A stretch of DNA of 64,000 nt from Luteolibacter luteus. Lineage in GTDB: Bacteria; Verrucomicrobiota; Verrucomicrobiia; Verrucomicrobiales; Akkermansiaceae. Each line of letters opens with the position of its first letter. The stretch's first letter is position 1. Both the position numbers and the translations under genes were made by a program. The stretch covers positions 1,550,001 through 1,614,000 of the forward strand of contig NZ_CP051774.1 in NCBI RefSeq assembly GCF_012913485.1, in the 5' to 3' direction. The notes under the pieces are model-generated. The model had not been told where the DNA came from. It saw nothing but the letters and a program-made list of their open reading frames with translations, and made no database searches. Below, piece by piece: positions 55,701 through 63,995 of the stretch.

Positions 55701-56096
55701 GGCCGCCGTGGCGAACATGTCGCCGGGGTCCGCTACAAGGCGTGGGACCCATGGTCCGCAATGCATCCCACCGTCGGTGTGCATACTCCCCTGACCTTCG
55801 ATGTGGTGGATACCTGGAACCGCCGTTCACTGGGCGGCTGCGTGTATCACGTGGTGCATCCGGGTGGCCGCAGCTACGATACCTTCCCCGTGAATGCCTA
55901 TGAAGCGGAGTCTCGGCGTGTAAGCCGTTTCTGGCAACACGGCCACACGCCCGGCGTGGTGGAACCCGCCTCGACCGGAGGCTTCGGCTATCACCGGGTG
56001 GAAGATCGTGCCGGAGGTCCTGCGGTGAGCTATACCGAAGTGCCGCTGGCGGATCCCACCATGGACTTCCCGCTGACGCTGGATCTACGACGCTGA
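52734..56096 (+). CDS. Transglutaminase-like and DUF2126 two-domain protein
   Basis: From the ATG at 52734, with AGGGGTG as ribosome site, there are 1120 residues. The N-terminal part (about 1-290) is a transglutaminase-like thiol peptidase: Cys180 in GTGSCRDSAYLLVQ, His229 in DLHAWAEVYIPG and Asp245 in VGLDPTSG. The remainder is the large DUF2126 domain (TMGGEPTFVSIDD and NHVTLGGETPDRSPFLRRP). This fusion occurs in many bacteria, normally beside circularly permuted ATP-grasp and alpha-E genes, proposed to make and cleave amide bonds in a peptide or cofactor system. Those partners are absent here. Its 3' end overlaps that of the hybrid kinase by 12 bases. Confidence 0.93.
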   Translation: MAIRVGLHHVTEYRYDREVNLSPHVVRLRPCVHSRTPILAYSLNIEPANHFINWQQDPFGNWNARVVFPEKTRRLSIVVDLVADMTVINPFDFFLEEYAEEFPFNYPPSLKHELSPYLKIRERGPQLMEWLEKIPREKARTIDFLVDVNMRVHQAVGYVIRLEPGVQSCEQTFERGTGSCRDSAYLLVQALRHLGLAARFVSGYLVQLKPDQESLDGPSGPAEDFTDLHAWAEVYIPGAGWVGLDPTSGLFAGEGHIPLSCTPEPASAAPVVGAVDECKTEFVWANEVTRVHEDPRVTKPYSDSEWDSINALGEKVDALLEADDVALTMGGEPTFVSIDDMEGAEWNVSADSPAKRKLALNLLKRLKDVFANGGLLHYGEGKWYPGEPLPRWAYTVLWRKDGQPLWKDERLLADPNSDLGHGIEDARRFAARMIDILGCEPSHLVAGFEDAFYYAWRESTLPTNVDPYSADLDDPLERRYLATLLDRGLSKPTGFALPLEWDAEEETWQSALWTFRRGRMSLVPGGSPMGFRLPLDSLPKAPKEAATESAPLEASPMEPVPSLPVHGAMLPAGRTLQTSTGVAPGAPPAADSGIFKGVPQTAVCFEPRNGKLHVFFPPVTHLEHYLMLLEAVEEVSSTLKLPVIIEGYEMPWDRRVERIKVTPDPGVIEVNVHPVTRWRDLVDNTTTLYEAARLSRLGTEKFMLDGRHTGTGGGNHVTLGGETPDRSPFLRRPGLLRSLITYWQHHPGLSYLFSGLFLGPTSQAPRVDEGRDDRLFELEIAFGELPEAGDPPWMVDRVLRNLLTDLTGNTHRAEFCIDKLYAPGTASGRLGILELRAFEMPPHARMSLVQMLLVRALVAKFWKEPYHRKLVRWGTELHDRFMLPHFVREDLKDVALDLKNSGVPFEASWLEPFHEFRFPVYGRVCHDGVEMEIRAALEPWHVLGEESTSSGTARYVDSSVERVQVKITGMVEGRHVLVCNGRRIPTRPTGRRGEHVAGVRYKAWDPWSAMHPTVGVHTPLTFDVVDTWNRRSLGGCVYHVVHPGGRSYDTFPVNAYEAESRRVSRFWQHGHTPGVVEPASTGGFGYHRVEDRAGGPAVSYTEVPLADPTMDFPLTLDLRR

Positions 56097-58190
56097 AACC
56101 CGGCCACGCTCCAGCAGCCATCGTTTCAGGAGGTTCAAGTCGGCAGGCTTCGTGAGGTGCTCGTCGAAGCCGGCTTCCTTGGCGAGTTGGCGGTCGTTTC
56201 CGCTGCCGTAACCGGTGAGGGCGATGAGGAAGGCATCCTTCATCGAGGGCATCTCACGAAGCTTCCGCGCGACTTCAAAACCATCCATGCCCGGAAGCCC
56301 GATATCGAGAATCACGACCTCCGGTATGAACTCTCCAGCCAATACCAAGGCATCCGGGCCGGCGTGAGCGACACGCGTTTCGTGGCCGAGCATCCCTTGC
56401 AACATGGCCATTGTTTCTGCGGCATCCCGGTTGTCGTCCACGATCAGCATGCGGAGGGAACGTTGCTGCGGCGCTATCTCCGAATCATGAACCTTGCTTG
56501 CCGGCACCCCATCTAGAACGGGCAAGCGCACGATGAATTCGGCGCCCCGGCCCAAGCCATCACTCCGGGCTTCAATGCTCCCGCCATGGAGCTTCACCAA
56601 GCGATGGACGATGGTGAGGCCGATGCCCAACCCGCCATGCGCACGATCCAGGGTCCGGCTCGCCTGAACAAAGAGCTCGAAGACGCGGGGAAGCAATTGA
56701 GGATCGATCCCGATACCATTGTCCCGCACCCGGATCATGACCTGTGGTCGACCGGAGCAGTCGTCGCGCTCGGCACTAAGGACAATGTGGCTGCCCGCGC
56801 CGCTATACTTGCAGGCATTTCCTAGCAGATTGCCCAAGATCTGCTCCAAGCGAGTGCCGTCGGCATTCAGGAAAAGCGGTTCGGAAGGCAAGGACAGCTC
56901 GAAACTTTGTCCGTTTGCCGAGCAGTTCGATCGCGCGATGTTTGCCGCGGCAAGCAAGATCGCTTCCAGCTCGATCGACTCCTTGCGGAGCTCGATCTTT
57001 CCCTCGGTGATGCGGGAGACATCGAGCAGATCATCGATCATCCGGCTCATGTTCTCGATCTGACGGGAGATCAGCGTCTGGGAACGGGCGCGATCGTCTT
57101 CCGAAACACCTTCTGTCTGGAGGATCTCGGCGGCGTTTCGAAGCGGAGCCAAGGGATTACGAAGCTCATGCGCAAGCATCGCCAGGAATTCGTCCTTGTT
57201 CCTGTCGGCCTGCCGAAGGGCGGCAGCCTGAGCCGCCAAGGTTCGCTCGCTTTCTCTCAGGGCTTCATCGGCGAGCTTCCGTTCCGTGATGTCATTGAAC
57301 AAGACCGCCACTCTCCGCTGCTCAGCCGCACCGAAACGGGAAGCATGCACATCATACCAGCGATTCAGGCCTTTCGCGTGATTCACAAAGCGAGCCGACT
57401 CACCGGTCATCGCCACCCTGCCGTAAGTCTCGAACCAATGATCCTCATGCTCCGGGATCAGGTCACGCATCCTTTTTCCCACGACATCGCCAAGCCCCGT
57501 CTGCTTTACGAATGATGGACTGATCTGGACGAAAGCATAGTCCACGGGCTTCTGATCCTCATCGAAGATCATCTCGATGACACAAAAGCCCTCGTCGATG
57601 GTCTCGAACAAAGTTCGATAGCGCTCTTCTGAATCGCGGAGAGCCGCCTCGGCAACGCGTCTGCCGGTAACATTCCGAATCACGCTCAAGAGGCCCGAAG
57701 GCGTGCCGTCCTTGTCATAGAGCCTGCTCACTGCGGACTCGACGAAGATCTTCTCTCCTGAGCGGAGAATGTGGATGTTCTCACCGCGCCAATGCCCTGT
57801 TTGATCAAGGGCTTCTTTGGCCTGCTGCTTGTCACCCTCGCGGATCCAGCGATAATCGTAGAGAGTCTTGAGATGCTGGCCCAGGGCCTCCGAAGCCTTC
57901 ACTTCGTACTGCTCCTCCGCGGCGGCATTGAGGTAGATCACATGGAAGTCCTCATCGATCGCCACGACGGCATCGGTCACCTTGGAGAGGATGTCGCTAC
58001 GGAAGCGGTTCGACTCGGAGTCGGAGGTCTGGAGGATATAAACCTGCGGGCCTGAGCTGCCATCCACGACGAGGGCATCCACCTCGCCATGGCGAATGGC
58101 GCGGAGAGTTTCTTCGATCTCCTGCAGCCGCGCACGCAGCTCGACATTTTCTGCCAGGAGCTGGTTCTCGGTTTGGGGTGAGGTGGACAT
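56085..58190 (-). CDS. Hybrid sensor histidine kinase of the kai operon
   Basis: The 701-residue protein starts with a coiled segment and short input module (LLAENVELRARLQEIEETL, then EVDALVVDG), a module often found in kinases linked to kai genes. Two PAS domains follow (about 65-190 and 195-315), then a HisKA domain with His in AMLAHELRNPLAPL, an ATPase domain (NLLGNACKYSG, DNGIGIDP, GGLGIGLTIV) and a C-terminal receiver with the phospho-acceptor Asp in VVILDIGLPGMDG. There is no membrane helix. It is the last gene of kaiC-kaiB-kaiB-kinase, 3 bases after kaiB. This suggests it reads out or sets the KaiB/KaiC state. Confidence 0.93.
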   Translation of the reverse strand: MSTSPQTENQLLAENVELRARLQEIEETLRAIRHGEVDALVVDGSSGPQVYILQTSDSESNRFRSDILSKVTDAVVAIDEDFHVIYLNAAAEEQYEVKASEALGQHLKTLYDYRWIREGDKQQAKEALDQTGHWRGENIHILRSGEKIFVESAVSRLYDKDGTPSGLLSVIRNVTGRRVAEAALRDSEERYRTLFETIDEGFCVIEMIFDEDQKPVDYAFVQISPSFVKQTGLGDVVGKRMRDLIPEHEDHWFETYGRVAMTGESARFVNHAKGLNRWYDVHASRFGAAEQRRVAVLFNDITERKLADEALRESERTLAAQAAALRQADRNKDEFLAMLAHELRNPLAPLRNAAEILQTEGVSEDDRARSQTLISRQIENMSRMIDDLLDVSRITEGKIELRKESIELEAILLAAANIARSNCSANGQSFELSLPSEPLFLNADGTRLEQILGNLLGNACKYSGAGSHIVLSAERDDCSGRPQVMIRVRDNGIGIDPQLLPRVFELFVQASRTLDRAHGGLGIGLTIVHRLVKLHGGSIEARSDGLGRGAEFIVRLPVLDGVPASKVHDSEIAPQQRSLRMLIVDDNRDAAETMAMLQGMLGHETRVAHAGPDALVLAGEFIPEVVILDIGLPGMDGFEVARKLREMPSMKDAFLIALTGYGSGNDRQLAKEAGFDEHLTKPADLNLLKRWLLERGRVSAS

Positions 58191-58193
58191 CCT

Positions 58194-58571
58194 TCAATCG
58201 GTATCTTGAGGGCCGCCCGCAGGAGATCCGGGCGAGACAAGGCCAAGACCCGCGAGCATCTTCGGCGTATTGGACATGTCGCCGACAAAGCGACGCACAG
58301 GTAGCGGCATTTTTCTGACCAGGGTCGGAGCTGCGATGATTTGTTCGTTCCTGGCCGCCGCCGGATGCTTGCAGATGTCGACCACTTCGAGGTCGTAGCG
58401 GTTCTTGAGATGCTCCTCGCAAATCTTCCGGGTATTCACGATGGCGCGATTGGACTGACCGGTAGGCCCGGCAATGTAGAGCCGGAGTACATACCGGACT
58501 TCCATCCTGGCGGCCGCAGCGGCCTCGATGGCTTCGTGTCCCTTCTCCGGGCCATCACTCATAAATTTCAA
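58194..58571 (-). CDS. kaiB: KaiB-like protein 1
   Basis: From the ATG at 58571 the protein has 125 residues (58562 is a second in-frame ATG). The KaiB thioredoxin-like core is clear: [35 protein letters not shown], then [20 protein letters not shown]. Compared with the other copy it has an added N-terminal 20 residues and a Gly/Pro-rich C-terminal tail. The start overlaps the stop of the upstream kaiB by 4 bases. Cyanobacterial KaiB binds KaiC after a fold switch; whether this one does is inference. Confidence 0.92.
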   Translation of the reverse strand: MKFMSDGPEKGHEAIEAAAAARMEVRYVLRLYIAGPTGQSNRAIVNTRKICEEHLKNRYDLEVVDICKHPAAARNEQIIAAPTLVRKMPLPVRRFVGDMSNTPKMLAGLGLVSPGSPAGGPQDTD

Positions 58572-58894
58572 TCCTTCACCGGCTGCACATCCAGGCCGAC
58601 AAGGACCCGCTCTTCATTGGAGAGATCACCAATGATCTTTTTGATCGGTTCCGGTAATCGTCTCACGAGGGTGGGAACCGCCAGGATTTGATCCCCCGCA
58701 GCGAGCTGAGGCTTTTCCAAGAGGTCGATCAGCTCGATGCGGTATTGGCCTGCCAGGTGCGTTTCGCAGATCCGCTTCAAGTTGACGAAGGCCTCCACGG
58801 ATTTCGCAGTCTGCCCCGCGACGTAGAGACGAAGTTGGAACGCTGGCACCATGGCGGAGGCCTTTGCATTGGCTTTCTTTTTGGCGTCCTTCAT
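58568..58894 (-). CDS. kaiB: KaiB-like protein 2
   Basis: The 108-residue protein is closer to cyanobacterial Kai[21 protein letters not shown], then [20 protein letters not shown] and [20 protein letters not shown]. Its basic N-terminus ([13 protein letters not shown]) is an addition to the core. Its start overlaps the kaiC stop by 4 bases and its stop overlaps the next kaiB start by 4, so all three are translationally coupled. Clear divergence from the adjacent copy points to separate jobs rather than a recent duplication. Confidence 0.93.
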   Translation of the reverse strand: MKDAKKKANAKASAMVPAFQLRLYVAGQTAKSVEAFVNLKRICETHLAGQYRIELIDLLEKPQLAAGDQILAVPTLVRRLPEPIKKIIGDLSNEERVLVGLDVQPVKD

Positions 58895-60633
58895 CGCTTC
58901 TCCTTCGGTTTAGGTTCACCGGCCGCTACTCTCCCGCGCCGGCTTTTGACGAGGCTGGCGAGTTCATTCTTGGCGACCTCTTCCCGGAGAAACTCCTGCG
59001 CCGCCGAAAATTCCATCTCCGCGGCCTCCGAAGCGGCTTCAGCCTGCAGCATCGCGATCTGGGCTTCGAGCGCCAAGCGCCTGCTCTCGTGTTTCCGCAT
59101 CTTCCGTTGGTGTTCTTGCTGACTGATGCTGGCAGCCGCCTTTTCGCGGGCTTCCTGCGACAGTCTCGAAGACCCTGTGAGTACACCCTCGCTACCCAGA
59201 TAGACATCCACAAGGTCGATGCCCTTGTCGCTCAGGATGAACTCGCGCACCTGATTCGAATGGGGCATGCCCCTCGACTTCAAGACGTAGAGAGTGCGGT
59301 TGCGCTCCCCGTTCTGCTCATGGTTGCGCAGCAGCAGCCAAGCATCCATGAGCGAGGAGACCCCGATCTGCGAATCTTCCGGATTGCCGGAATATGCACT
59401 ACCTTGGGTCAAGCTGGTGAAGATTCCGGTAATCTTATGAAGCTTCAGGAAATCGATGAGTCGCATCAGGGTGGGTTTCACCTCGGCTTCATCGCGTTGA
59501 AGGGTCAGATTGCTGATGGGATCGACAGCCACGACCGAAGGTTTGAAAGACAATACCAGGCCGTGCATCGCCAGAAGGTGCTGCTCGAGTCCTTGGAGGG
59601 TGGGTCGCGAAGCGTGGATCTGGAGCAATCCCTTCTTGGTCCACCTTTCCAGATCGATGCCAATCGAACGCATATTGCGAATGATCTGATCCGGAGACTC
59701 CTCATAGGCGAAGAGCAAGGCTTTCTCACCGCGACTGCACGCAGCATCCACGAAGCTGGCGCTCACACTGCTCTTGCCGGTGCCAGGCGATCCTGAAATC
59801 AGCACGCTCGAACCACGGAACACCCCTTTCCCACCGAGCATTTCATCGAGCGCAGGGATGCCCGTGGGGATACGTTCACTCGGTGCCTGATGATCGAGCT
59901 TCAGCGAGGTGATGGGCAGCACGGAGATCCCACGCTCGCTGATAAGGAAAGGATACTCGTTCGTCCCGTGGGAAGAACCACGGTATTTCACGACCCTCAG
60001 GCGACGTGTTGAAATCTGCCCGTCGACGCGATGATCGAGGCTGATCACACAGTCAGCGACATACTCTTCGAGGCCGTGCTTGGTGAGAGTGGACTCGCCT
60101 TTCTCACCCGTGATGAGGGCGGTCACCTTTCGATCCTTCAGCCAGCGGAAAAGCCGCCGCAGTTCCGCACGTAGGACGGCCTGATCCGGAAGGCCGGTGA
60201 AGAGGGCCTCCACGGTATCCAGAACCACGCGCTTCGCACCGATCGAGTCGATGGCGTGACCCAGGCGGATAAAGAGCCCCTCGAGATCATACTGACCCGT
60301 TTCCTCGATCTCACTGCGCTCGATGTGGACGTGATCCAGGACGATCTTGCCTTCGTTCACCAATTTCTGGAGATCGAAGCCGAGGGAGCGCACATTGTCG
60401 CTGAGTTCCTTCGAGTTCTCCTCGAACATCAGCATGACACCGGGCTCGGAGAACTCCTTCGCACCGTGGACCAAAAATTCGGTGGCAAGCATGGTTTTAC
60501 CGGCACCGGCGCTACCGGCGACCAAGGTGGGGCGCCCGGAAGGCAGGCCGCCTCCGGTAATTTGGTCTAGCCCTTCGATTCCGGTGGGGGCCTTCGGGAT
60601 AGAGGTGGTTGCAGGGGCAGTCTTGCGGGGCAT
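58891..60633 (-). CDS. kaiC: KaiC-type double ATPase
   Basis: The 580-residue protein has two RecA-like domains. CI has Walker A GSAGAGKT (40-47) and the catalytic glutamates Glu71/Glu72 in MFEEN. CII has Walker A GSPGTGKS (281-288) and Glu311/Glu312 in AYEES. In CII the phosphorylation segment reads [13 protein letters not shown], so Ser426/Ser427 take the place of the cyanobacterial Ser431/Thr432 and Glu419 aligns with Thr426. The C-terminus (about 495-565) is a long coiled coil instead of the KaiA-binding tail. There is no kaiA. It is the first gene of the operon and overlaps kaiB by 4 bases. Confidence 0.94.
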   Translation of the reverse strand: MPRKTAPATTSIPKAPTGIEGLDQITGGGLPSGRPTLVAGSAGAGKTMLATEFLVHGAKEFSEPGVMLMFEENSKELSDNVRSLGFDLQKLVNEGKIVLDHVHIERSEIEETGQYDLEGLFIRLGHAIDSIGAKRVVLDTVEALFTGLPDQAVLRAELRRLFRWLKDRKVTALITGEKGESTLTKHGLEEYVADCVISLDHRVDGQISTRRLRVVKYRGSSHGTNEYPFLISERGISVLPITSLKLDHQAPSERIPTGIPALDEMLGGKGVFRGSSVLISGSPGTGKSSVSASFVDAACSRGEKALLFAYEESPDQIIRNMRSIGIDLERWTKKGLLQIHASRPTLQGLEQHLLAMHGLVLSFKPSVVAVDPISNLTLQRDEAEVKPTLMRLIDFLKLHKITGIFTSLTQGSAYSGNPEDSQIGVSSLMDAWLLLRNHEQNGERNRTLYVLKSRGMPHSNQVREFILSDKGIDLVDVYLGSEGVLTGSSRLSQEAREKAAASISQQEHQRKMRKHESRRLALEAQIAMLQAEAASEAAEMEFSAAQEFLREEVAKNELASLVKSRRGRVAAGEPKPKEKR

Positions 60634-60884
60634 GGCTGAACTGAGCGAGGTCGATTCCCCTTCTCTCGCAAATCCGGGACCAAAACTCGGGCATTAATGG
60701 AAGTCCCATTGCAATAAGCATTCCCGGGTTTTCCTTCGGGGGAGGCACCTCTTCCTCGAGTGCATTTTGCAACCGTGTCACCTTCTTCTAACGGCGAAGC
60801 GCAATGCGGGGGAGCATGTGTCCGCTGCCAATGACGGCGGCAATCTTGTTTGCGTGAACAGCGGATTCCGACCGTATTCGAGCC

Positions 60885-62627
60885 ATGCGTCTTGTTCTCG
60901 CCCTGCTGGCCACTCTGACGATCGCGCGAGCCGATCTTCATCCGCGGCTGCTCTTTCCGGCGACCTTGGAGCCAGCGGTGAAAGAACGCATCGGGAAGGA
61001 TCCTCTGGCTGCGGACCTCCAAAGGCTGGTGGTCAAGAGGGCTGAAAAAATCCTCACCGACCGTACTTGCGAGTATCGGATCCCGGACGGCAAGCGCCTG
61101 CTTTCCGAATCCCGTCTGGCGCTCAATCACGTGCTCCACTGCAGCTGGGCATGGCGGACGACTGGAGATGCCCGGTTCAAGGAGCGGGTCGTCCGCGAGC
61201 TCGATGCTGCTTGCGCGCTGAAAGATTGGAATCCATCCCATTTCCTTGATACCGCGGAAATGGCGACCGCCGTCGCCATCGGGTACGATTGGCTGCACCC
61301 CGTTCTCACGTCGGAACAGCGCCAGCGCTATGAAGACGCGCTCTTGGACAAGGCCCTGCGCGTGGTCGGCCAGAAACATGCGAAGACCGGCTGGTGGACA
61401 GGAGCCACGAACAACTGGACGCAGGTCTGCGGAGCGGGGATGGGGATGGCTGCGGAGGCAGTGAAGGAACGCGATCCCTCGCTCTGCCAGCCTGTGATCG
61501 ACCGTGGCCGCGAACTCATAGAAAAATGCAAAGTCTTCTACGAGCCCGATGGCGCGTATCCTGAAGGTCCCTCCTACTGGCACTACGGGACGAACTATGA
61601 GGTGCTGCTCTTCGCCGCGCGCGAATCACTCGCTCAAGAGATCGATGTCACTCCACTTCTCAATGGCAGCGGTGACTTCATGATGCACGTCACCGGACCC
61701 TCACGGCTTTCCTTCAACTACGCGGATGGCAATGCCTACACCGAGATCCCCTCACCTGCCCAAAGCTGGATCGCCACGCATTTCAAATCACCGGCACAGG
61801 CTCACCACGTCCGCTCGTTGCTCGAACGCGGACTGAAGGATATCGCAAGCGGAGGCGCGACCGGCGATCTCCGCTTCTTCCCGCTCCATCTGCTCTGGCT
61901 TCCTGCAGCCGGCGAAGCGAAGGGCGGGATGCCGCTTTCCGCGCGCTTCAATGGCGAGCAGTCCCTTGCCTTCTTCCGAAGTGCATGGGCACCCGACGCT
62001 GCATGGCTTGCGATCAAAGGTGGGACCGGGGCCGCGAGCCATGGTCATCTCGATGCCGGGGCTTTCGTTTATGAAGCGGGCGGTGTGCGATGGTTCCACG
62101 ATCTGGGAAAGGATGACTACAACATGCCGGGCTACTTCGGTAAAAACCGTTGGGATTACCTTCGACTCACCAATTTCTCGCACAGCACTCTCGTCATCGC
62201 GGGCAAACTCCAATCCACCCCGAAGCAAGGCTGTCCGCTGCTGAAGTCTGCTTCCGCCGACGAAGTTGCCATCGATCTGACACCAGCGTATGCCGCCCAA
62301 GCGGACCAAGTGACCCGCTCGGCACGGTTCCAAGCGTCCGATGATGGCGCATCCCTGACCGACCTCGTCGAGAATCCCGCCGGTCCCGTGCGCTGGGCGA
62401 TCGTGACGAAGGCGTCCCCGAAGATCGACGGCGAACGCCTGATTCTGGAAGAAGCTGGCAAGCGCCTCGTCCTTACACGCCTGGACAAGTCCGGCGGCGT
62501 TTGGGAAGAGTATTCCCTCAAGCCTGCCACCGAGCGGGAGCAACAGAACAAGGGCTTTCACCTGATGGGCTTCACTGCACCGCCCGCGGAGAAGCTGTGC
62601 CTTGAGGTGAATTGGAAGCTGGAATAG
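60885..62627 (+). CDS. Secreted heparinase II/III-like polysaccharide lyase
   Basis: The 580-residue protein has a signal peptide (MRLVLALLATLTIARADL), then an alpha/alpha toroid with NNWTQVCGAGMGMAAEA and YPEGPSYWHYGTNYEVLL, and a C-terminal beta-sandwich with GGTGAASHGHLDAGAFVYEAGGVRW. These are the marks of the heparinase II/III family, which cleaves uronic-acid-containing glycans by elimination. The Tyr of PSYWHYG and the HGH motif are probable catalytic or metal residues. It is divergent from kaiC with a 251-base gap. No transporter or regulator typical of a polysaccharide locus lies beside it. Confidence 0.88.
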   Translation: MRLVLALLATLTIARADLHPRLLFPATLEPAVKERIGKDPLAADLQRLVVKRAEKILTDRTCEYRIPDGKRLLSESRLALNHVLHCSWAWRTTGDARFKERVVRELDAACALKDWNPSHFLDTAEMATAVAIGYDWLHPVLTSEQRQRYEDALLDKALRVVGQKHAKTGWWTGATNNWTQVCGAGMGMAAEAVKERDPSLCQPVIDRGRELIEKCKVFYEPDGAYPEGPSYWHYGTNYEVLLFAARESLAQEIDVTPLLNGSGDFMMHVTGPSRLSFNYADGNAYTEIPSPAQSWIATHFKSPAQAHHVRSLLERGLKDIASGGATGDLRFFPLHLLWLPAAGEAKGGMPLSARFNGEQSLAFFRSAWAPDAAWLAIKGGTGAASHGHLDAGAFVYEAGGVRWFHDLGKDDYNMPGYFGKNRWDYLRLTNFSHSTLVIAGKLQSTPKQGCPLLKSASADEVAIDLTPAYAAQADQVTRSARFQASDDGASLTDLVENPAGPVRWAIVTKASPKIDGERLILEEAGKRLVLTRLDKSGGVWEEYSLKPATEREQQNKGFHLMGFTAPPAEKLCLEVNWKLE

Positions 62628-62640
62628 CCTCCGGCTTTCC

Positions 62641-63114
62641 ATGCAGGCGCGACGATCAATCCGTTATTCTGCGATCATTCTCCTCCTGGGTCTGGCGGCG
62701 GGAGGGGCTTATATTCTCTCCCGGCCGGACATTTATCACACGAAGGAACGGCGAGAGGCGAAGGACTCGATGATCCAAGCAGTCTCCGAGGACCTCGCAT
62801 TGCAAACTCCTCCAGCCCGTCCGACCGGCGAGGGCTGGATGAACGAGAAAGTCATTTTTTGCGGCGACGGGTCTTGGCTTTCTTATCGCTCGCAGTGCCA
62901 CAAGCAGGATCCGAAGGTCCACGATCTTTTTATCACGAAGGCTTCAGACGGTAAGTGGTACTATTCCACTTACCACTTCTGCATCGGTGCCTTAGTACTG
63001 GAGGGAGACGGGCAGCCGGGATCGCTTGACGAATTCCGGGGAAAATACGCGTTGGCGGAGTTCGACGGAGAATCCGATGCAGCGCTCGGCAAAACTTGGC
63101 CGGATGGCAAGTGA
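62641..63114 (+). CDS. Membrane-anchored protein of unknown function
   Basis: The 157-residue protein begins with a basic N-terminus and a membrane segment (SAIILLLGLAAGGAYILSRP), and the rest would be periplasmic. A compact Cys-containing part (CGDGSWLSYRSQCHK, then WYYSTYHFCIGALVL) may hold a disulfide pair. No family is recognised. It follows the heparinase-like gene by 13 bases on the same strand and is probably co-transcribed with it. Confidence 0.65.
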   Translation: MQARRSIRYSAIILLLGLAAGGAYILSRPDIYHTKERREAKDSMIQAVSEDLALQTPPARPTGEGWMNEKVIFCGDGSWLSYRSQCHKQDPKVHDLFITKASDGKWYYSTYHFCIGALVLEGDGQPGSLDEFRGKYALAEFDGESDAALGKTWPDGK

Positions 63115-63128
63115 GGCAGCCTACATCC

Positions 63129-63995
63129 TCAGGTGCCCTCCAATGGTTTCTTCCCCCGCCTTAGCATCTCGCCAAGCCAGGCACGGACGGCAGAGAAGCC
63201 GCGGACGATGGCGTGATCCCGCGTGCCGTGGAGCTTGAGGGTTCCCGCAATGCTTGCCTCATGGCCGCGATAGCGCGGGAGAAAGATTAGCAGGGTGCGT
63301 CCCTCCTCCTCAGGCGAAGGCTGGTGGATCAGGGTGGGAGACAGAATTCCTTTTTCCACGTGGCGAAGCCCATCCGGCATGGGGATGATCCGTTCATCGA
63401 GCACACACCAGCGGCGATAGCGGAAGGCCGGGGTTCCATCTTCCAGAAGGATCAAACGGCCGCCGGTGCGCGGAGGTAGTCCTGCCAAGCGTCCGAGAGT
63501 GAAGGCATGCGGCGTTTCCGGGGTCGCGCGCTTTCTTCCACGCCATGGCATCAGGATATCCGAGGCATAGCGGGCTCCGAAGATTGCGAGGCGCATGGCG
63601 GCAGGTGCAAGAAAGGCAGCCAACGCGATGATCGCAAGGCAGAGAGCCGCGGCGATCCATGGCGCAAAGGCATAGACCACGCCCACCAAGGCAAGGAGTG
63701 CCGTGCGAGCCAGCTTCAACATCGCGTCCACCGTCGAGAACGGCGAGAGGATGATCAACACGTTGATGGCATGACTGCACACCCACACGAGCAGGAAGGC
63801 AATGACCGCGGCAGGCACCATGATCCACGAGAGATCGATGAAGGCGAGGGTTCCACCGAGAATATCACCCGCAGGAACAGCCAATCCTTCCGGGTGCTCC
63901 GCCTTCAATTGGGCCGCCATCTGATTCGCCACCAAAGGCACAAAGGCACCACTGGCGACGAGAGCGCTGGCCTTGTTCTCGAAAAGCTCCACCAT
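63129..63995 (-). CDS. Polytopic membrane protein of unknown function, possibly cut by the window edge
   Basis: The 288 residues visible have membrane segments near 55-80, 95-120 and 120-145 (WIMVPAAVIAFLLVWVCSHA, ALLALVGVVYAFAPWIAAAL, LAIIALAAFLAPAAM), followed by a cytoplasmic part of about 130 residues with PRTGGRLILLEDGTPAFRYR. The ATG at 63995 lies five bases from the window edge, so the true start may lie outside. No family is recognised. It is convergent with the gene at 62641, 14 bases apart. Confidence 0.65.
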   Translation of the reverse strand: MVELFENKASALVASGAFVPLVANQMAAQLKAEHPEGLAVPAGDILGGTLAFIDLSWIMVPAAVIAFLLVWVCSHAINVLIILSPFSTVDAMLKLARTALLALVGVVYAFAPWIAAALCLAIIALAAFLAPAAMRLAIFGARYASDILMPWRGRKRATPETPHAFTLGRLAGLPPRTGGRLILLEDGTPAFRYRRWCVLDERIIPMPDGLRHVEKGILSPTLIHQPSPEEEGRTLLIFLPRYRGHEASIAGTLKLHGTRDHAIVRGFSAVRAWLGEMLRRGKKPLEGT

